This document shows, one piece after another, positions 42,534 to 50,937 of a stretch of 64,000 nucleotides of DNA (the stretch's first letter is position 1; each line of letters opens with the position of its first letter). The position numbers and the translations under genes were made by a program. The notes beneath the pieces are model-generated. The model saw nothing but the letters and a program-made list of their open reading frames with translations. It was not told the DNA's origin and did no database searches. The DNA comes from CAMFKD01 sp964436955 (GTDB lineage Bacteria > Chlamydiota > Chlamydiia > Chlamydiales > JAJFMA01): the NCBI GenBank assembly GCA_964436955.1, contig CAYTFC010000005.1:3116-67115 (forward strand), in the 5' to 3' direction.

Positions 42534-43043
42534 ATGGAACTAGTAAGAGCCACTACCGGCATATTTTTTAAAACAAGCAGTGTTTCGGATGCAGTTGACG
42601 ATATCACAAATGGTGTCGGCACTCTGTATCAGATTGGTAGAGAGAAAGCTTACACAGTTGCAAAGGCGATTGGCGTTGAAAAAGGCTGTGAACGCGCTCA
42701 CAACATGGTTAAAAATAACTCAGAAGTGATATTCTGGGCGGTAGCTCTTGTAAACATTTGGCAAAACGCATTGATGTTTGTTGGCGGCGTCGGCATTGGC
42801 GTAGTGCTCGGCGGAGCGGGTGAAAAAATGGGCATCATCGATAAAGCGATCCAGCTCATCAAAACCAAAGAAGCTTTGACAGGGTACAATTATCTAACTG
42901 GCGCCTTGTTCTTCGTCTTAGCAACCTGGTTGAGCTCGCTTCAAAGCGGTATCGTTGCCGGTAACTATCTAAGCGGTTCGGCTCTTGAAGAAGACAAAAA
43001 AGGCATCTTCACGCAAGTGGGGGAATTACTTCAGGGCAAATAG
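42534..43043 (+). CDS. Bilobed hydrophobic protein of unknown function (Inc-like layout), second of a pair
   Basis: A 169-residue protein. A polar N-terminus with REKAYTVAKAIGV, then MVKNNSEVIFWAVALVNIWQ and NALMFVGGVGIGVVLGGAG form the first hydrophobic lobe; a second lies at YLTGALFFVLATWLSSLQSG. Its layout parallels the 194-residue protein upstream. The ATG at 42534 follows GGGAGAAAGGA; a further upstream frame to 42498 is less likely. Its 3' end overlaps the convergent metallo-hydrolase gene by 35 bases. Not recognised as a known family. Confidence 0.55.
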   Translation: MELVRATTGIFFKTSSVSDAVDDITNGVGTLYQIGREKAYTVAKAIGVEKGCERAHNMVKNNSEVIFWAVALVNIWQNALMFVGGVGIGVVLGGAGEKMGIIDKAIQLIKTKEALTGYNYLTGALFFVLATWLSSLQSGIVAGNYLSGSALEEDKKGIFTQVGELLQGK

Positions 43044-43971
43044 GAACATCTAGTCCGTGGCCTGGCTCTATCAGGCGAAAGCGATCCGGCAGGATTTTGT
43101 AGCGTCTTAGGGCACTTCTTAATTCATTTGCCGGATCGTCATACCCCTCATCCGCAAGTTGAAATGTCCCGAAATGCATACCAATACTAATAATTGGATT
43201 TAGTAATTGATGCACTTTTGCTGCATCATCAGGCGATAGATGCACGGGAGCCATGAACCAGCGCGGAGAGTACGCTCCAATTGGTAAAAGAGCTAAGCGA
43301 ATATCTCCGCAATAGTCTTTGATCTGCTGAAAATGCGGGCCAAAACCAGAATCCCCAGTAAAATAGATCACTCCAGCATCCCCTTGAAATTGAATAACAA
43401 AGCCTCCCCATAGCGTTTTGTTGTGGTCCAAAAGCCCACGACGAGAAAAGTGTTGAGCTGGCACAAAAGTAATTTTTGGCCCCTTTTCAAGGACTTGTTC
43501 CTCCCACCACACGAACTCCTGAACATGCTGGATACCCTGCCGTTCCAAGAAAGTCTTATTGCCCTTACCCACCAAAAATTGGGGATTATGAGTACCTTGA
43601 AGACGCTTTAACGTGGGTAAATCGAGGTGGTCATAGTGATTATGACTGATTAACACTACGTCGATCTTGGGGAGATCTTCAAAGCGGACACCCGGATCTA
43701 TCACCCTCTTTGGTCCTAGAATCCCCCACGGTCCAGCCCTCTTGGACCAAATAGGATCGGTCAAGATGTTCAATCCATTGGCTTGAATAAGAAAGGTGGA
43801 GTGGTTGATGAATGTAACTCTCAGCTGACCATCTTTAACATAATCAAAAAGGACCTTTTGGGATTCACTCGCCACATAGGTTGGCCATTCTATAGGTTTA
43901 CGGTGCATCAACCAATGTAATAGATCTCGAAAACCACGCTGAGAAGCTGAAGATTGGAATTTATCATTCAT
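43009..43971 (-). CDS. Metallo-beta-lactamase fold hydrolase (UlaG/NAPE-PLD-like)
   Basis: A 320-residue zinc hydrolase. ILTDPIWSKRAGPWG, the metal site HNHYDH, FVPAQHFSRRG, YFTGDSGFG and a final MHFGTFQL match the NAPE-phospholipase D and UlaG branch of the superfamily. A phosphodiester or lactone substrate is likely; a lipid substrate is possible. No signal peptide. It is divergent from ugd, with a family-B repeat element in the shared upstream region. Confidence 0.87.
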   Translation of the reverse strand: MNDKFQSSASQRGFRDLLHWLMHRKPIEWPTYVASESQKVLFDYVKDGQLRVTFINHSTFLIQANGLNILTDPIWSKRAGPWGILGPKRVIDPGVRFEDLPKIDVVLISHNHYDHLDLPTLKRLQGTHNPQFLVGKGNKTFLERQGIQHVQEFVWWEEQVLEKGPKITFVPAQHFSRRGLLDHNKTLWGGFVIQFQGDAGVIYFTGDSGFGPHFQQIKDYCGDIRLALLPIGAYSPRWFMAPVHLSPDDAAKVHQLLNPIISIGMHFGTFQLADEGYDDPANELRSALRRYKILPDRFRLIEPGHGLDVPICPEVIPPLA

Positions 43972-44023
43972 GCCCTATTTGTATCGCAAAAATGAACGCT
44001 CTTGTCCAAAGGAAAACAACTTC

Positions 44024-44214
44024 TGATCCCACCAACCATCGCAATAACATCCTAAATCGTGCCCATGCCCGACTCCTAAATCCATTCTTATCCTTATTCC
44101 TAGACGGTTAGTGGTTGATTTATTACTAATTCGGAAGGGATATTTTGTTTGTGCAAGGGCAAGGGCAGGTTCGGGCTCCATTAGGATGTTATTGGAATGG
44201 AATGTGGGGGTCGG
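44024..44214. mobile_element. Family-B MITE-like element, second complete copy
   Basis: About 191 bp. The left end carries CGCAATAACATCCTAAATCG, the right end TTAGGATGTTATTGGAATGG. The terminal arms are near-complementary and the inside again has opposed GTGCCC/GGGCAC-type runs. It fills most of the divergent promoter region between the metallo-hydrolase and ugd genes, so it may affect both. Confidence 0.82.
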
Positions 44215-44292
44215 CATGAATGAGAACGTCTTCACTTGAGAAGAACACGCAATTATGCCACGCTACTGACCAAATTAGATCGGAGGAGAGTC

Positions 44293-45705
44293 ATGAAGCT
44301 ATTGGTTATCGGAACAGGTTATGTCGGGTTAGTCACCGGAACCTGCTTTGCAGAAATGGGACATCATGTCGTTTGTTTAGATATTGATGCCGAGAAAATT
44401 GGCAAGCTACTCAAAGGCGAAATGCCCATCTATGAACCGGGTCTCCAAGAAATGGTACTACGAAATGTCAAGGAAGGTCGTCTCCGTTTCACCACTAAAT
44501 ATACCGAAGCCGTCCGCGATGCTCAGATCTGCTTTATCGCTGTTGATACTCCCCAAAGTCCTAACGGTGAAGCTGATCTATCTAAAGTCCGCAATGTAGC
44601 ACGCGCCATCGCAACTGAAATGCCCGACTATCGTCTGATCGTCATCAAATCCACAGTACCTGTAGGAACAGCGGCAGAAGTCTCCAAAATTGTTCAAAAA
44701 ACTCTAGATGAACGCGGAGTTACCTTCGAGTTCGACGTGGTCTCCAACCCCGAATTCCTCAAGGAAGGCGACGCAATCAACGACTGCATGAAGCCCGATC
44801 GCGTGATCATTGGCGCTCCGAATAAGCGGGCGGAGGACCTTGTTAAAGAAATTTACACAGCTTTTACTTTAAGCCATGACCGTATCCTTACAATGGATGT
44901 TCCCTCCGCTGAGCTAACCAAATATGCCGCCAATAGTATGCTAGCATTGCGCATCTCCTTTATGAATGAACTAGCAGGATTATGCGAACTCGTTGATGCC
45001 GATATTAACCACGTGCGTAAAGGAATCGGATCGGATAACCGCATAGGCTTTAAATTCCTTTATGCTGGTGTAGGCTTTGGTGGAGCCTGCTTCCCAAAAG
45101 ATATTCGAGCCCTACAAGCGCAAGCGCGCAACCTTAACTATACTACACCCATTCTAGGTGCGGTTGAAACCGTTAACATGCGTCAAAAGCAAGTACTCGG
45201 TCGAAAAATCGCCAGCTACTTCTCCAATCGCGGTGGCTTAGAAGGCAAAACCATTGGGATTCTTGGGTTAGCCTTTAAACCCAATACCGATGATGTTCGT
45301 GAGGCTCCCGCTCGCGTTCTTGTAGAACAACTTTTGGAAGCTGGCGCCAAAGTCCGTTTATATGATCCTGTAGCCAGACAAACCGCCCAAAAAAGCTTTC
45401 CGCAAGATCCACATATTTATTGGGCTAAAGATGAACTTGATGCCGCCACAGGCGCCGATGCGCTAGCCCTAGTCACTGAATGGCGCCAATTCCGTTTCCT
45501 CGATTTTCGAGCGATCAAAGATGTGATGTGTGGACATGCCTTCTTCGATGGACGCAACCAATACAATGCTCGAGAAATGCTACAAAGAGGTTTTGACTAT
45601 TTTTGTATCGGCCAGAAAGGCCAAGTGCAAGGACAAGAAAAGTCCCAAGCTCCAGGCACTACAAAGGCCAACGAAGACTCCACAGCACCAGCTAAGAGGT
45701 CATAA
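44293..45705 (+). CDS. ugd: UDP-glucose 6-dehydrogenase
   Basis: A 470-residue cytoplasmic dehydrogenase that makes UDP-glucuronate from UDP-glucose. The dinucleotide fold GTGYVGLVTGTCFAEMG is at the N-terminus, followed by VDTPQSPNGEADL, STVPVGT, SNPEFLKEGDAINDC, and the catalytic Cys in GVGFGGACFPKDIRAL. The tail after about 440 is a polar Lys/Gln/Ala-rich extension. GGAGGAG lies just before the ATG at 44293; the frame reads further upstream but lacks homology. The neighbours suggest a role in surface sugar supply. Confidence 0.95.
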   Translation: MKLLVIGTGYVGLVTGTCFAEMGHHVVCLDIDAEKIGKLLKGEMPIYEPGLQEMVLRNVKEGRLRFTTKYTEAVRDAQICFIAVDTPQSPNGEADLSKVRNVARAIATEMPDYRLIVIKSTVPVGTAAEVSKIVQKTLDERGVTFEFDVVSNPEFLKEGDAINDCMKPDRVIIGAPNKRAEDLVKEIYTAFTLSHDRILTMDVPSAELTKYAANSMLALRISFMNELAGLCELVDADINHVRKGIGSDNRIGFKFLYAGVGFGGACFPKDIRALQAQARNLNYTTPILGAVETVNMRQKQVLGRKIASYFSNRGGLEGKTIGILGLAFKPNTDDVREAPARVLVEQLLEAGAKVRLYDPVARQTAQKSFPQDPHIYWAKDELDAATGADALALVTEWRQFRFLDFRAIKDVMCGHAFFDGRNQYNAREMLQRGFDYFCIGQKGQVQGQEKSQAPGTTKANEDSTAPAKRS

Positions 45706-45711
45706 AGAATC

Positions 45712-46584
45712 TTGCTCACGCTAATAAAAGAAAAGACCGCCATCATCGATACACGCCTCAATCAACTCGTCGCGGAAATCGATGCGCCCTATCGTATTCT
45801 TTTTCAAGCGGCACGTTATGCGCTTTTTGGCGGTGGAAAACGGTTACGCCCGCTCCTTACGCTAGCCACAACAGAGGCTTTAGGCGTATCCAGTGAATTC
45901 TCATTAGATCCTGCCTGCGCCCTAGAGCTCATCCACACGTACTCATTGATCCATGACGACCTTCCTTGCATGGATGACGATGATTTTCGTCGCGGACGCC
46001 CTACTGTTCATCGAGTTTATCCCGAAGGTCACGCCGTATTAGCCGGAGACTTCTTATTGACATATGCCTTTGAAGTCATTGCTAATGCTCCTGGCCTATC
46101 TGCTGAGCAGCGCGTGAACCTTATAAAAACCATCTCTAAAGCTTCCGGAGCACAGGGAATGGTTGGCGGTCAAGTCATGGACCTTGAAGCAGAAGATAAG
46201 CGCATCAATTTGGATACTTTAGCTATAATTCATCGCTGCAAAACCGGAGCATTAATCACCGCAGCCTTTGAAATCGGTGGTATTGTGGCCAATGCTAGCG
46301 ACCAATTAATGAAAGACCTTGTGAGTATCGGTAAAAATCTCGGACAGGCGTTTCAAATCATCGACGACGTTCTAGATGTCACTGCCAGCGAAGCCAAACA
46401 TGGCAAAATAAGTTCTGATGTTACTAACTCTAAAGCAACTTACGTGACGCTGATGGGAATCGAAGAATCTGAAAAAGAGGCCCAAACCCTGCTTCACAAA
46501 GCCCTTAACCTCATCAACAGCCTGCCAGGTGATATAGAAGTATTACGCAGTCTCGCCACCAGGCTAGTGGACCGCAAAAGCTAA
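45712..46584 (+). CDS. ispA: Geranyl/farnesyl diphosphate synthase (IspA-type)
   Basis: A 290-residue trans-prenyl transferase. The first Asp-rich motif DDLPCMDDDDFRRG and the second DDVLD bracket GKRLRPLL and GGQVMDLEAE. It condenses isopentenyl diphosphate units for undecaprenyl carriers and quinones. The start is a TTG at 45712, 6 bases past the ugd stop, with AAGAGG upstream; no in-frame ATG occurs before the conserved part. The short gap to ugd suggests a joint transcript. Confidence 0.9.
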   Translation: MLTLIKEKTAIIDTRLNQLVAEIDAPYRILFQAARYALFGGGKRLRPLLTLATTEALGVSSEFSLDPACALELIHTYSLIHDDLPCMDDDDFRRGRPTVHRVYPEGHAVLAGDFLLTYAFEVIANAPGLSAEQRVNLIKTISKASGAQGMVGGQVMDLEAEDKRINLDTLAIIHRCKTGALITAAFEIGGIVANASDQLMKDLVSIGKNLGQAFQIIDDVLDVTASEAKHGKISSDVTNSKATYVTLMGIEESEKEAQTLLHKALNLINSLPGDIEVLRSLATRLVDRKS

Positions 46585-46653
46585 TACACGATTTTCTTTG
46601 CTCTCGATCTCTATTTTTGGGTATAAGCTCAAGAAAAAGAAGGAAAAATCTGC

Positions 46654-47325
46654 ATGGATGGACTTGGCAATAATACTCTTGCACTGCCTTCCAAAATAAA
46701 AACTAAAATCAAGCAGCTTAGACTAAAACGGCTTTTTGACATTGGCTTTAGTCTCGCAGTGCTTGCTTTAGGGTGGCCTATATTTGCCTGTATCGCCCTC
46801 GCCATTAAATATTGCTCTAAAGGAGATATCATTTACTCACAAGACCGAGTCGGCCGCGGTGGCAAGCTGTTCCCCTGCTACAAGTTTCGAACGATGTACC
46901 CAAATGCAGATGAAATGCTTGATGAGCTTTTAAAGCAAAATCCCGAACTAAAAAGCGAATGGAAACAACGGCGCAAACTCGCTCATGATCCTCGTATCCT
47001 ACCCATTGGACGGTGGCTGCGTCGTTCCTCACTTGATGAGCTGCCTCAATTTTTGAACGTGCTTAAAGGAGACATGAGCGTCGTTGGTCCACGACCCATT
47101 ACAGCGGAAGAAGTCCTAACCTTTTATGGAGTCAAAGCCCATAAAATTCTAAGTATGCGCCCAGGAATTACTGGTATATGGCAAACCAGCGATCGTGGAA
47201 TTGGCACATACCAAGATCGCGTTCGCATGGATGAAACCTACGTAGATACACAGAACATCTTCTTAGATATCAAGCTTGTCTTTCAAACCATCATTGCCAT
47301 GATTCGTCCCCGATCCGCATGTTAA
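46654..47325 (+). CDS. Undecaprenyl-phosphate sugar-1-phosphate transferase (WbaP/PglC-like)
   Basis: A 223-residue bacterial sugar transferase. A single hydrophobic segment (IGFSLAVLALGWPIFACIALAI) is followed by the conserved catalytic block YKFRTMYPNAD, DPRILPIGRWLRRSSLDELPQ and GDMSVVGPRP, and MRPGITGIWQ near the C-terminus. Such enzymes start a glycan by moving sugar phosphate onto a lipid carrier in the inner membrane. It shares 7 bases with the next gene. It could use a UDP-sugar from Ugd, but the sugar is unknown. Confidence 0.88.
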   Translation: MDGLGNNTLALPSKIKTKIKQLRLKRLFDIGFSLAVLALGWPIFACIALAIKYCSKGDIIYSQDRVGRGGKLFPCYKFRTMYPNADEMLDELLKQNPELKSEWKQRRKLAHDPRILPIGRWLRRSSLDELPQFLNVLKGDMSVVGPRPITAEEVLTFYGVKAHKILSMRPGITGIWQTSDRGIGTYQDRVRMDETYVDTQNIFLDIKLVFQTIIAMIRPRSAC

Positions 47326-47849
47326 GAGACGATAAAAAACTTATCCTTCTGGCGTTTCTATTTGCTCTAGTGCCCACATTGCTGAGTCCTGTGCTGACGC
47401 CCTGGCTGCGGATCAACTATTTCGCGCCTTTTCTTACACTCATGTTTTACAAGCGCCCCCTCCAAAGCTGCCTTTGGTATGCTTTTGGATGCGGATTTAT
47501 CCTCGATTTGCTGACCGCCCGCTTACGATTAGGCTTATATATCGTTAATTACTGCCTCACAATTGGACTGTTGTATGGACAAAAACGCCACTTCTTTGAA
47601 GATAAACTTTCCACTTTACCAATCATGACAGCTCTTTTTTCTATTCTATCGACAGTGATACAAATCGTTTTGCTAAAAATCGCCGGCACCACATTAGAAC
47701 TATCTTGGGCTTGGTTGGGAACAGATTTGGTATTGTTTCCCTTGGCCGATGCGGCCTATGCACTCGTTTGGTTTGCCATACCGGCGTATCTACTGCGCCG
47801 ACGTCCGCAGAACCGCGACAATACCCTTTCCCTCAGAACTGGGATCTAG
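47319..47849 (+). CDS. MreD-like five- or six-span membrane protein
   Basis: A 176-residue membrane protein: LILLAFLFALVPTLLSPVL, then RPLQSCLWYAFGCGFILDLL, GLYIVNYCLTIGLLYGQK and two more spans. The second span, with GFILDL followed by a basic TARLRLG segment, is like MreD, which helps place MreB in rod-shape systems. The match is suggestive only; no mreB or mreC is adjacent. Overlap with the sugar-transferase gene suggests coupling. Confidence 0.5.
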   Translation: MLRDDKKLILLAFLFALVPTLLSPVLTPWLRINYFAPFLTLMFYKRPLQSCLWYAFGCGFILDLLTARLRLGLYIVNYCLTIGLLYGQKRHFFEDKLSTLPIMTALFSILSTVIQIVLLKIAGTTLELSWAWLGTDLVLFPLADAAYALVWFAIPAYLLRRRPQNRDNTLSLRTGI

Positions 47850-47868
47850 AACCAGGACGGCCTTTGTT

Positions 47869-47936
47869 AATGCCGCTTCGGCGAAGCGGCGCTACAACGT
47901 GTAATAAAACATGTGACGCCACTTCGCCGAAATGGC
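47869..47936. repeat. Family-A repeat, complete two-hairpin copy
   Basis: Same two-hairpin form as inside the family-C element at 42311: GCCGCTTCGGCGAAGCGGC, CTACAACGTGTAATAAAACA, then GCCACTTCGCCGAAATGGC. It lies between the MreD-like gene and rarA, upstream of the rarA start. Confidence 0.85.
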
Positions 47937-47984
47937 AGCCCTAATATTTTTCATTATTTCGTCCTTTACTGTATAGTCGTTAGC

Positions 47985-49244
47985 ATGAATGCACCCCTTT
48001 CAGAACGCCAACGCCCTTCCTCACTAGATGCAATAGTGGGACAAGATCACCTTTTAAGCGATCACGGTTTCATCACGCGCATCATTCAATCTGAAAAACC
48101 CCAATCCATCATTCTGTGGGGTCCTCCTGGCTGTGGCAAAACGTCCATTGCTCGTCTATATGCCCAAGCCTTTGCCTATCGTTTTTTTACGCTTAGCGCA
48201 GTTTTCAGCGGCATTGCAGACCTTCGCAATATCATCAAAGATGCCCAGTCAACACCTCTACTGCATAAGGGAGCCTTGGTTTTTGTCGATGAAATTCACC
48301 GCTTTAATAAAACCCAACAGGAAGCTTTTCTTCCGTTTGTAGAGGATGGCACCGTTGTTTTAGTCGGAGCTACAGCAGAAAATCCATCGTTTCACCTAAG
48401 TAATGCTTTGCTCTCACGCGTTCGCGTTCTCACGCTTAATCCCCTTGATGAAAAGGCTCTTGCTACACTCTTAGAACGTTATGAAGCACGTATTGGGCCT
48501 TTACCTCTAGATGTGGATGCTCGCAATCAGCTGATACATATGGCCCAAGGAGATGGCCGGTACCTATTTAATATGATTCAAAGCCTGGAAAGTCACAAAC
48601 CTCAGCAACCGCTGAATGCGCAAGAGTTAGCCGAATGCGTGCAGCAACGTGCCGCCCTTTACGATCGAGCGGGCGAGCAGCACTATAACCTAATCTCCGC
48701 CATGCACAAAGCCGTCCGTGGGTCGGACCCCGATGCAGCCCTATACTGGATGTGCCGTATGCTAGAAGGCGGTGAAGCGCCCCTATTTATAGCCCGTCGC
48801 CTCATACGCATGGCCGCAGAAGACATTGGATTGGCTGATCCACAGGCCTTACCTTTGGCAATTGCCGCACGCGACAGCTACGAAATGCTAGGCAGTCCAG
48901 AAGGAGAACTCGCATTAGCTCAGGTCACCATCTACCTCGCCCTCGCCCCCAAAAGCAATCGATCCTATGTGGCCTATGGAGCTGCCCGCGCACTTGCAGC
49001 AGAAACAAATCATCTTTCGCCACCCAAACATATTCTCAATGCTCCAACGAAACTCATGAAACAGGAAGGATATGGAAAGGGGTACCAGTATGATCCTGAT
49101 ACCCCTCATGGCTTTTCTGGCCAAAATTACTTTCCGGACGAACTCGCCAGGCAAAAATTCTACGAACCCGTCGAACTCGGATTCGAACGAGAAATGAAGA
49201 AACGCTTAGACTATTTCAGTCATCTGCGACAAAAACTGAATTAA
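47985..49244 (+). CDS. rarA: Replication-associated recombination ATPase RarA (MgsA)
   Basis: A 419-residue AAA+ ATPase that acts at stalled replication forks. Walker A GPPGCGKTS, FVDEIHRFNKTQQ, the sensor region VGATAENPSF, and the C-terminal SDPDAALYWMCRMLEGGE with AEDIGLADPQAL are RarA signatures. The ATG at 47985 is preferred because the frame before it lies in the repeat. The 3' end overlaps a convergent glycosyltransferase-like gene by 29 bases. Confidence 0.93.
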   Translation: MNAPLSERQRPSSLDAIVGQDHLLSDHGFITRIIQSEKPQSIILWGPPGCGKTSIARLYAQAFAYRFFTLSAVFSGIADLRNIIKDAQSTPLLHKGALVFVDEIHRFNKTQQEAFLPFVEDGTVVLVGATAENPSFHLSNALLSRVRVLTLNPLDEKALATLLERYEARIGPLPLDVDARNQLIHMAQGDGRYLFNMIQSLESHKPQQPLNAQELAECVQQRAALYDRAGEQHYNLISAMHKAVRGSDPDAALYWMCRMLEGGEAPLFIARRLIRMAAEDIGLADPQALPLAIAARDSYEMLGSPEGELALAQVTIYLALAPKSNRSYVAYGAARALAAETNHLSPPKHILNAPTKLMKQEGYGKGYQYDPDTPHGFSGQNYFPDELARQKFYEPVELGFEREMKKRLDYFSHLRQKLN

Positions 49245-50142
49245 CTTTGCTGATCCGGCTTCTAACTTCATCCACAAAAGGAACCATGGAATCGTCGAAT
49301 ACGCTGTTATATATTTGACGCAAGGATGCAATCTCATGTGGGGAATAGTTTGTGCCCCATATTACTCGTCTCGGAAGCTTTCTCTCTCTAAAATACTTCT
49401 CATCACGCCACCAGTAATGGTTGATTCGAATATCTTGAGTTGGTGGAACATGCTTAATTGTATGTGAGAAACGAACATGATTAGCAAAAACTGTCATATC
49501 TGGATGCATAATGCAATCGTGAATCCCTGCGCGGACAACGTACTGAGGCCTTACTATAGACTTTACAAAATTATGACCACCATACTCATCCGGTGCTCTA
49601 TAAACAAAACGATCTATTTGTAAATCCGAGTCACTGATTTCTTCAATCCCTGAAGATCCATAAAGCACCCAATTTACTGCTAAAGACGTAGCGTACATAT
49701 ACGAATCAAGAAACTTAGCTAAGTCACGATGATGTGGCATACAAATAAACTCATCGCTGTCTATAATCGCTAGCCACTCATTGCAGTGTGCAGCCAAAGT
49801 AACGGCATGATTATAGACTAGTTCTTGTAATGTATTGTGTTCACCCACATTAGAGGACTCCTTGCAAACATGAAAAAGGTCCACATCACCCTTGGCAACA
49901 TAGGGTTTTAAAACGTCCCAAAAGTCATCTGTACTCGCGTTGTCATAGAGATAAAAATGACCGACGCCAATGCTCTTGTGATACTCTAGCCATTCTTGAA
50001 GATAACGACCGTCATTTTGAAACATCATACAAGCAGCCACATGCGATGGTTTCCGCATCTGATGATTAAATTCGTTAGGCACGATGGGTTGCCCGGCAAC
50101 TTCAGTGAACATCGTGACTATTACAACGAGCAGATACAACAT
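49216..50142 (-). CDS. Exported GT92/DUF23-like glycosyltransferase
   Basis: About 308 residues. A signal peptide or anchor (MLYLLVVIVTMFTEVAG) leads into a GT-A-like domain: MMFQNDGRYLQEWLEYHKSI, GHFYLYDNASTDDFWDV, a DxD-type site in AIIDSDEFICMP, and INHYWWRDEKYF near the end. This matches the GT92 (DUF23) clan, which is mostly eukaryotic. The ATG at 50142 has GGGAG 9 bases upstream; 50157 is the alternative. Export of a sugar-nucleotide enzyme is odd for the bacterial periplasm and would make sense if it acts in host compartments. Activity is inferred. Confidence 0.72.
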   Translation of the reverse strand: MLYLLVVIVTMFTEVAGQPIVPNEFNHQMRKPSHVAACMMFQNDGRYLQEWLEYHKSIGVGHFYLYDNASTDDFWDVLKPYVAKGDVDLFHVCKESSNVGEHNTLQELVYNHAVTLAAHCNEWLAIIDSDEFICMPHHRDLAKFLDSYMYATSLAVNWVLYGSSGIEEISDSDLQIDRFVYRAPDEYGGHNFVKSIVRPQYVVRAGIHDCIMHPDMTVFANHVRFSHTIKHVPPTQDIRINHYWWRDEKYFRERKLPRRVIWGTNYSPHEIASLRQIYNSVFDDSMVPFVDEVRSRISKVNSVFVADD

Positions 50143-50213
50143 TTTCAATGCTCCCATAGTCCAATCTTTCGAATTTTATGGAAAAGTCTAACTTAACAAA
50201 ATATTTTAACCAA

Positions 50214-50243
50214 TAAAAAAAGGTATCAGTTTGACCTGATACC
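50214..50243 (-). terminator. Rho-independent terminator of the 159-residue exported protein gene
   Basis: On the minus strand, GGTATCAG and CTGATACC pair around GTCAAA and are followed by seven T residues. It lies 32 bases past the stop of the gene at 50276-50755. Confidence 0.85.
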
Positions 50244-50275
50244 CTCGTGTGAAACACCTAGACCGTTTAAACAAA

Positions 50276-50755
50276 CTACTTTGCAGTTCCTGTGCAAGCC
50301 TCTAACGCACTTTCACGTTTTGCGCTGATCTGATTAAACATCTCCACGCCAACCTGTGCGTCAGTAATATAAGCCTTCATGACATCCATAAAAACGTCTC
50401 GTTTTACATCTTCTACGTTGTCAGTATTATAAACTTCACTTAATGGATCATTTGTGGCCACAGGCTCTTCATCTTCTTGATATTCTTCTAAGAATTTATC
50501 CGTAATAGTAGTTGCAGCTTGATCCAATTTCCCATTAATTTCTTTTATCTGACTGGAAGCAATGCCCTTTTTGGTTAGGACCTGCTCCACTATAAGATCG
50601 GGAAAAGGATCTTGCCTTAGCTTGTCACAGTCTGCTTGCTTTTGATTTGCCAAGTTACTGTCATCTGGCATTGTATTTTGATTGGCGCCGAATAGCGCCA
50701 GCGATGCGACCAGACCCATGGTGACCAATAAGCCGGACATTAATGTCCTACCCAT
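50276..50755 (-). CDS. Exported hypothetical protein
   Basis: A 159-residue protein with a signal peptide (LMSGLLVTMGLVASLALFGA) and an acidic, helical mature part with two Cys (in QADCDKLRQ and ALEACTGTAK), probably one disulfide. AGGAGG stands 5 bases before the ATG, so expression is likely strong. The gene is monocistronic with its own terminator. Not recognised; no enzymatic motif seen. Confidence 0.65.
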   Translation of the reverse strand: MGRTLMSGLLVTMGLVASLALFGANQNTMPDDSNLANQKQADCDKLRQDPFPDLIVEQVLTKKGIASSQIKEINGKLDQAATTITDKFLEEYQEDEEPVATNDPLSEVYNTDNVEDVKRDVFMDVMKAYITDAQVGVEMFNQISAKRESALEACTGTAK

Positions 50756-50874
50756 AACGCCTCCTTAGTTCTTGGACCCGCGTACCCTTAAGGTGCCGCG
50801 TGCACTATGCAAATTCCAGGCCAATTTGAATGCTCAGGGAACTCTGTTCCACTTCCAACTTTCACTATATGCCA

Positions 50875-50916
50875 ACCCTGATTTTTGACGAGAAGTTTTG
50901 GTAGCAATCAGGGTCT
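50875..50916. repeat. Family-C remnant upstream of folD
   Basis: AAGTTTTGGTAGCAATCAGG followed by GTCT at 50893-50916 is the reverse complement of the 24 bases at 63949-63972 in the NTT gene, and shares its GGTAGCAATCAGGGTC end with the complete element at 42265. ACCCTGAT at 50875 and ATCAGGGT at 50907 form short terminal inverted repeats, so this may be an internally deleted copy. Confidence 0.75.
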
Positions 50917-50937
50917 CAGATGCGGTAAACTAACAAC

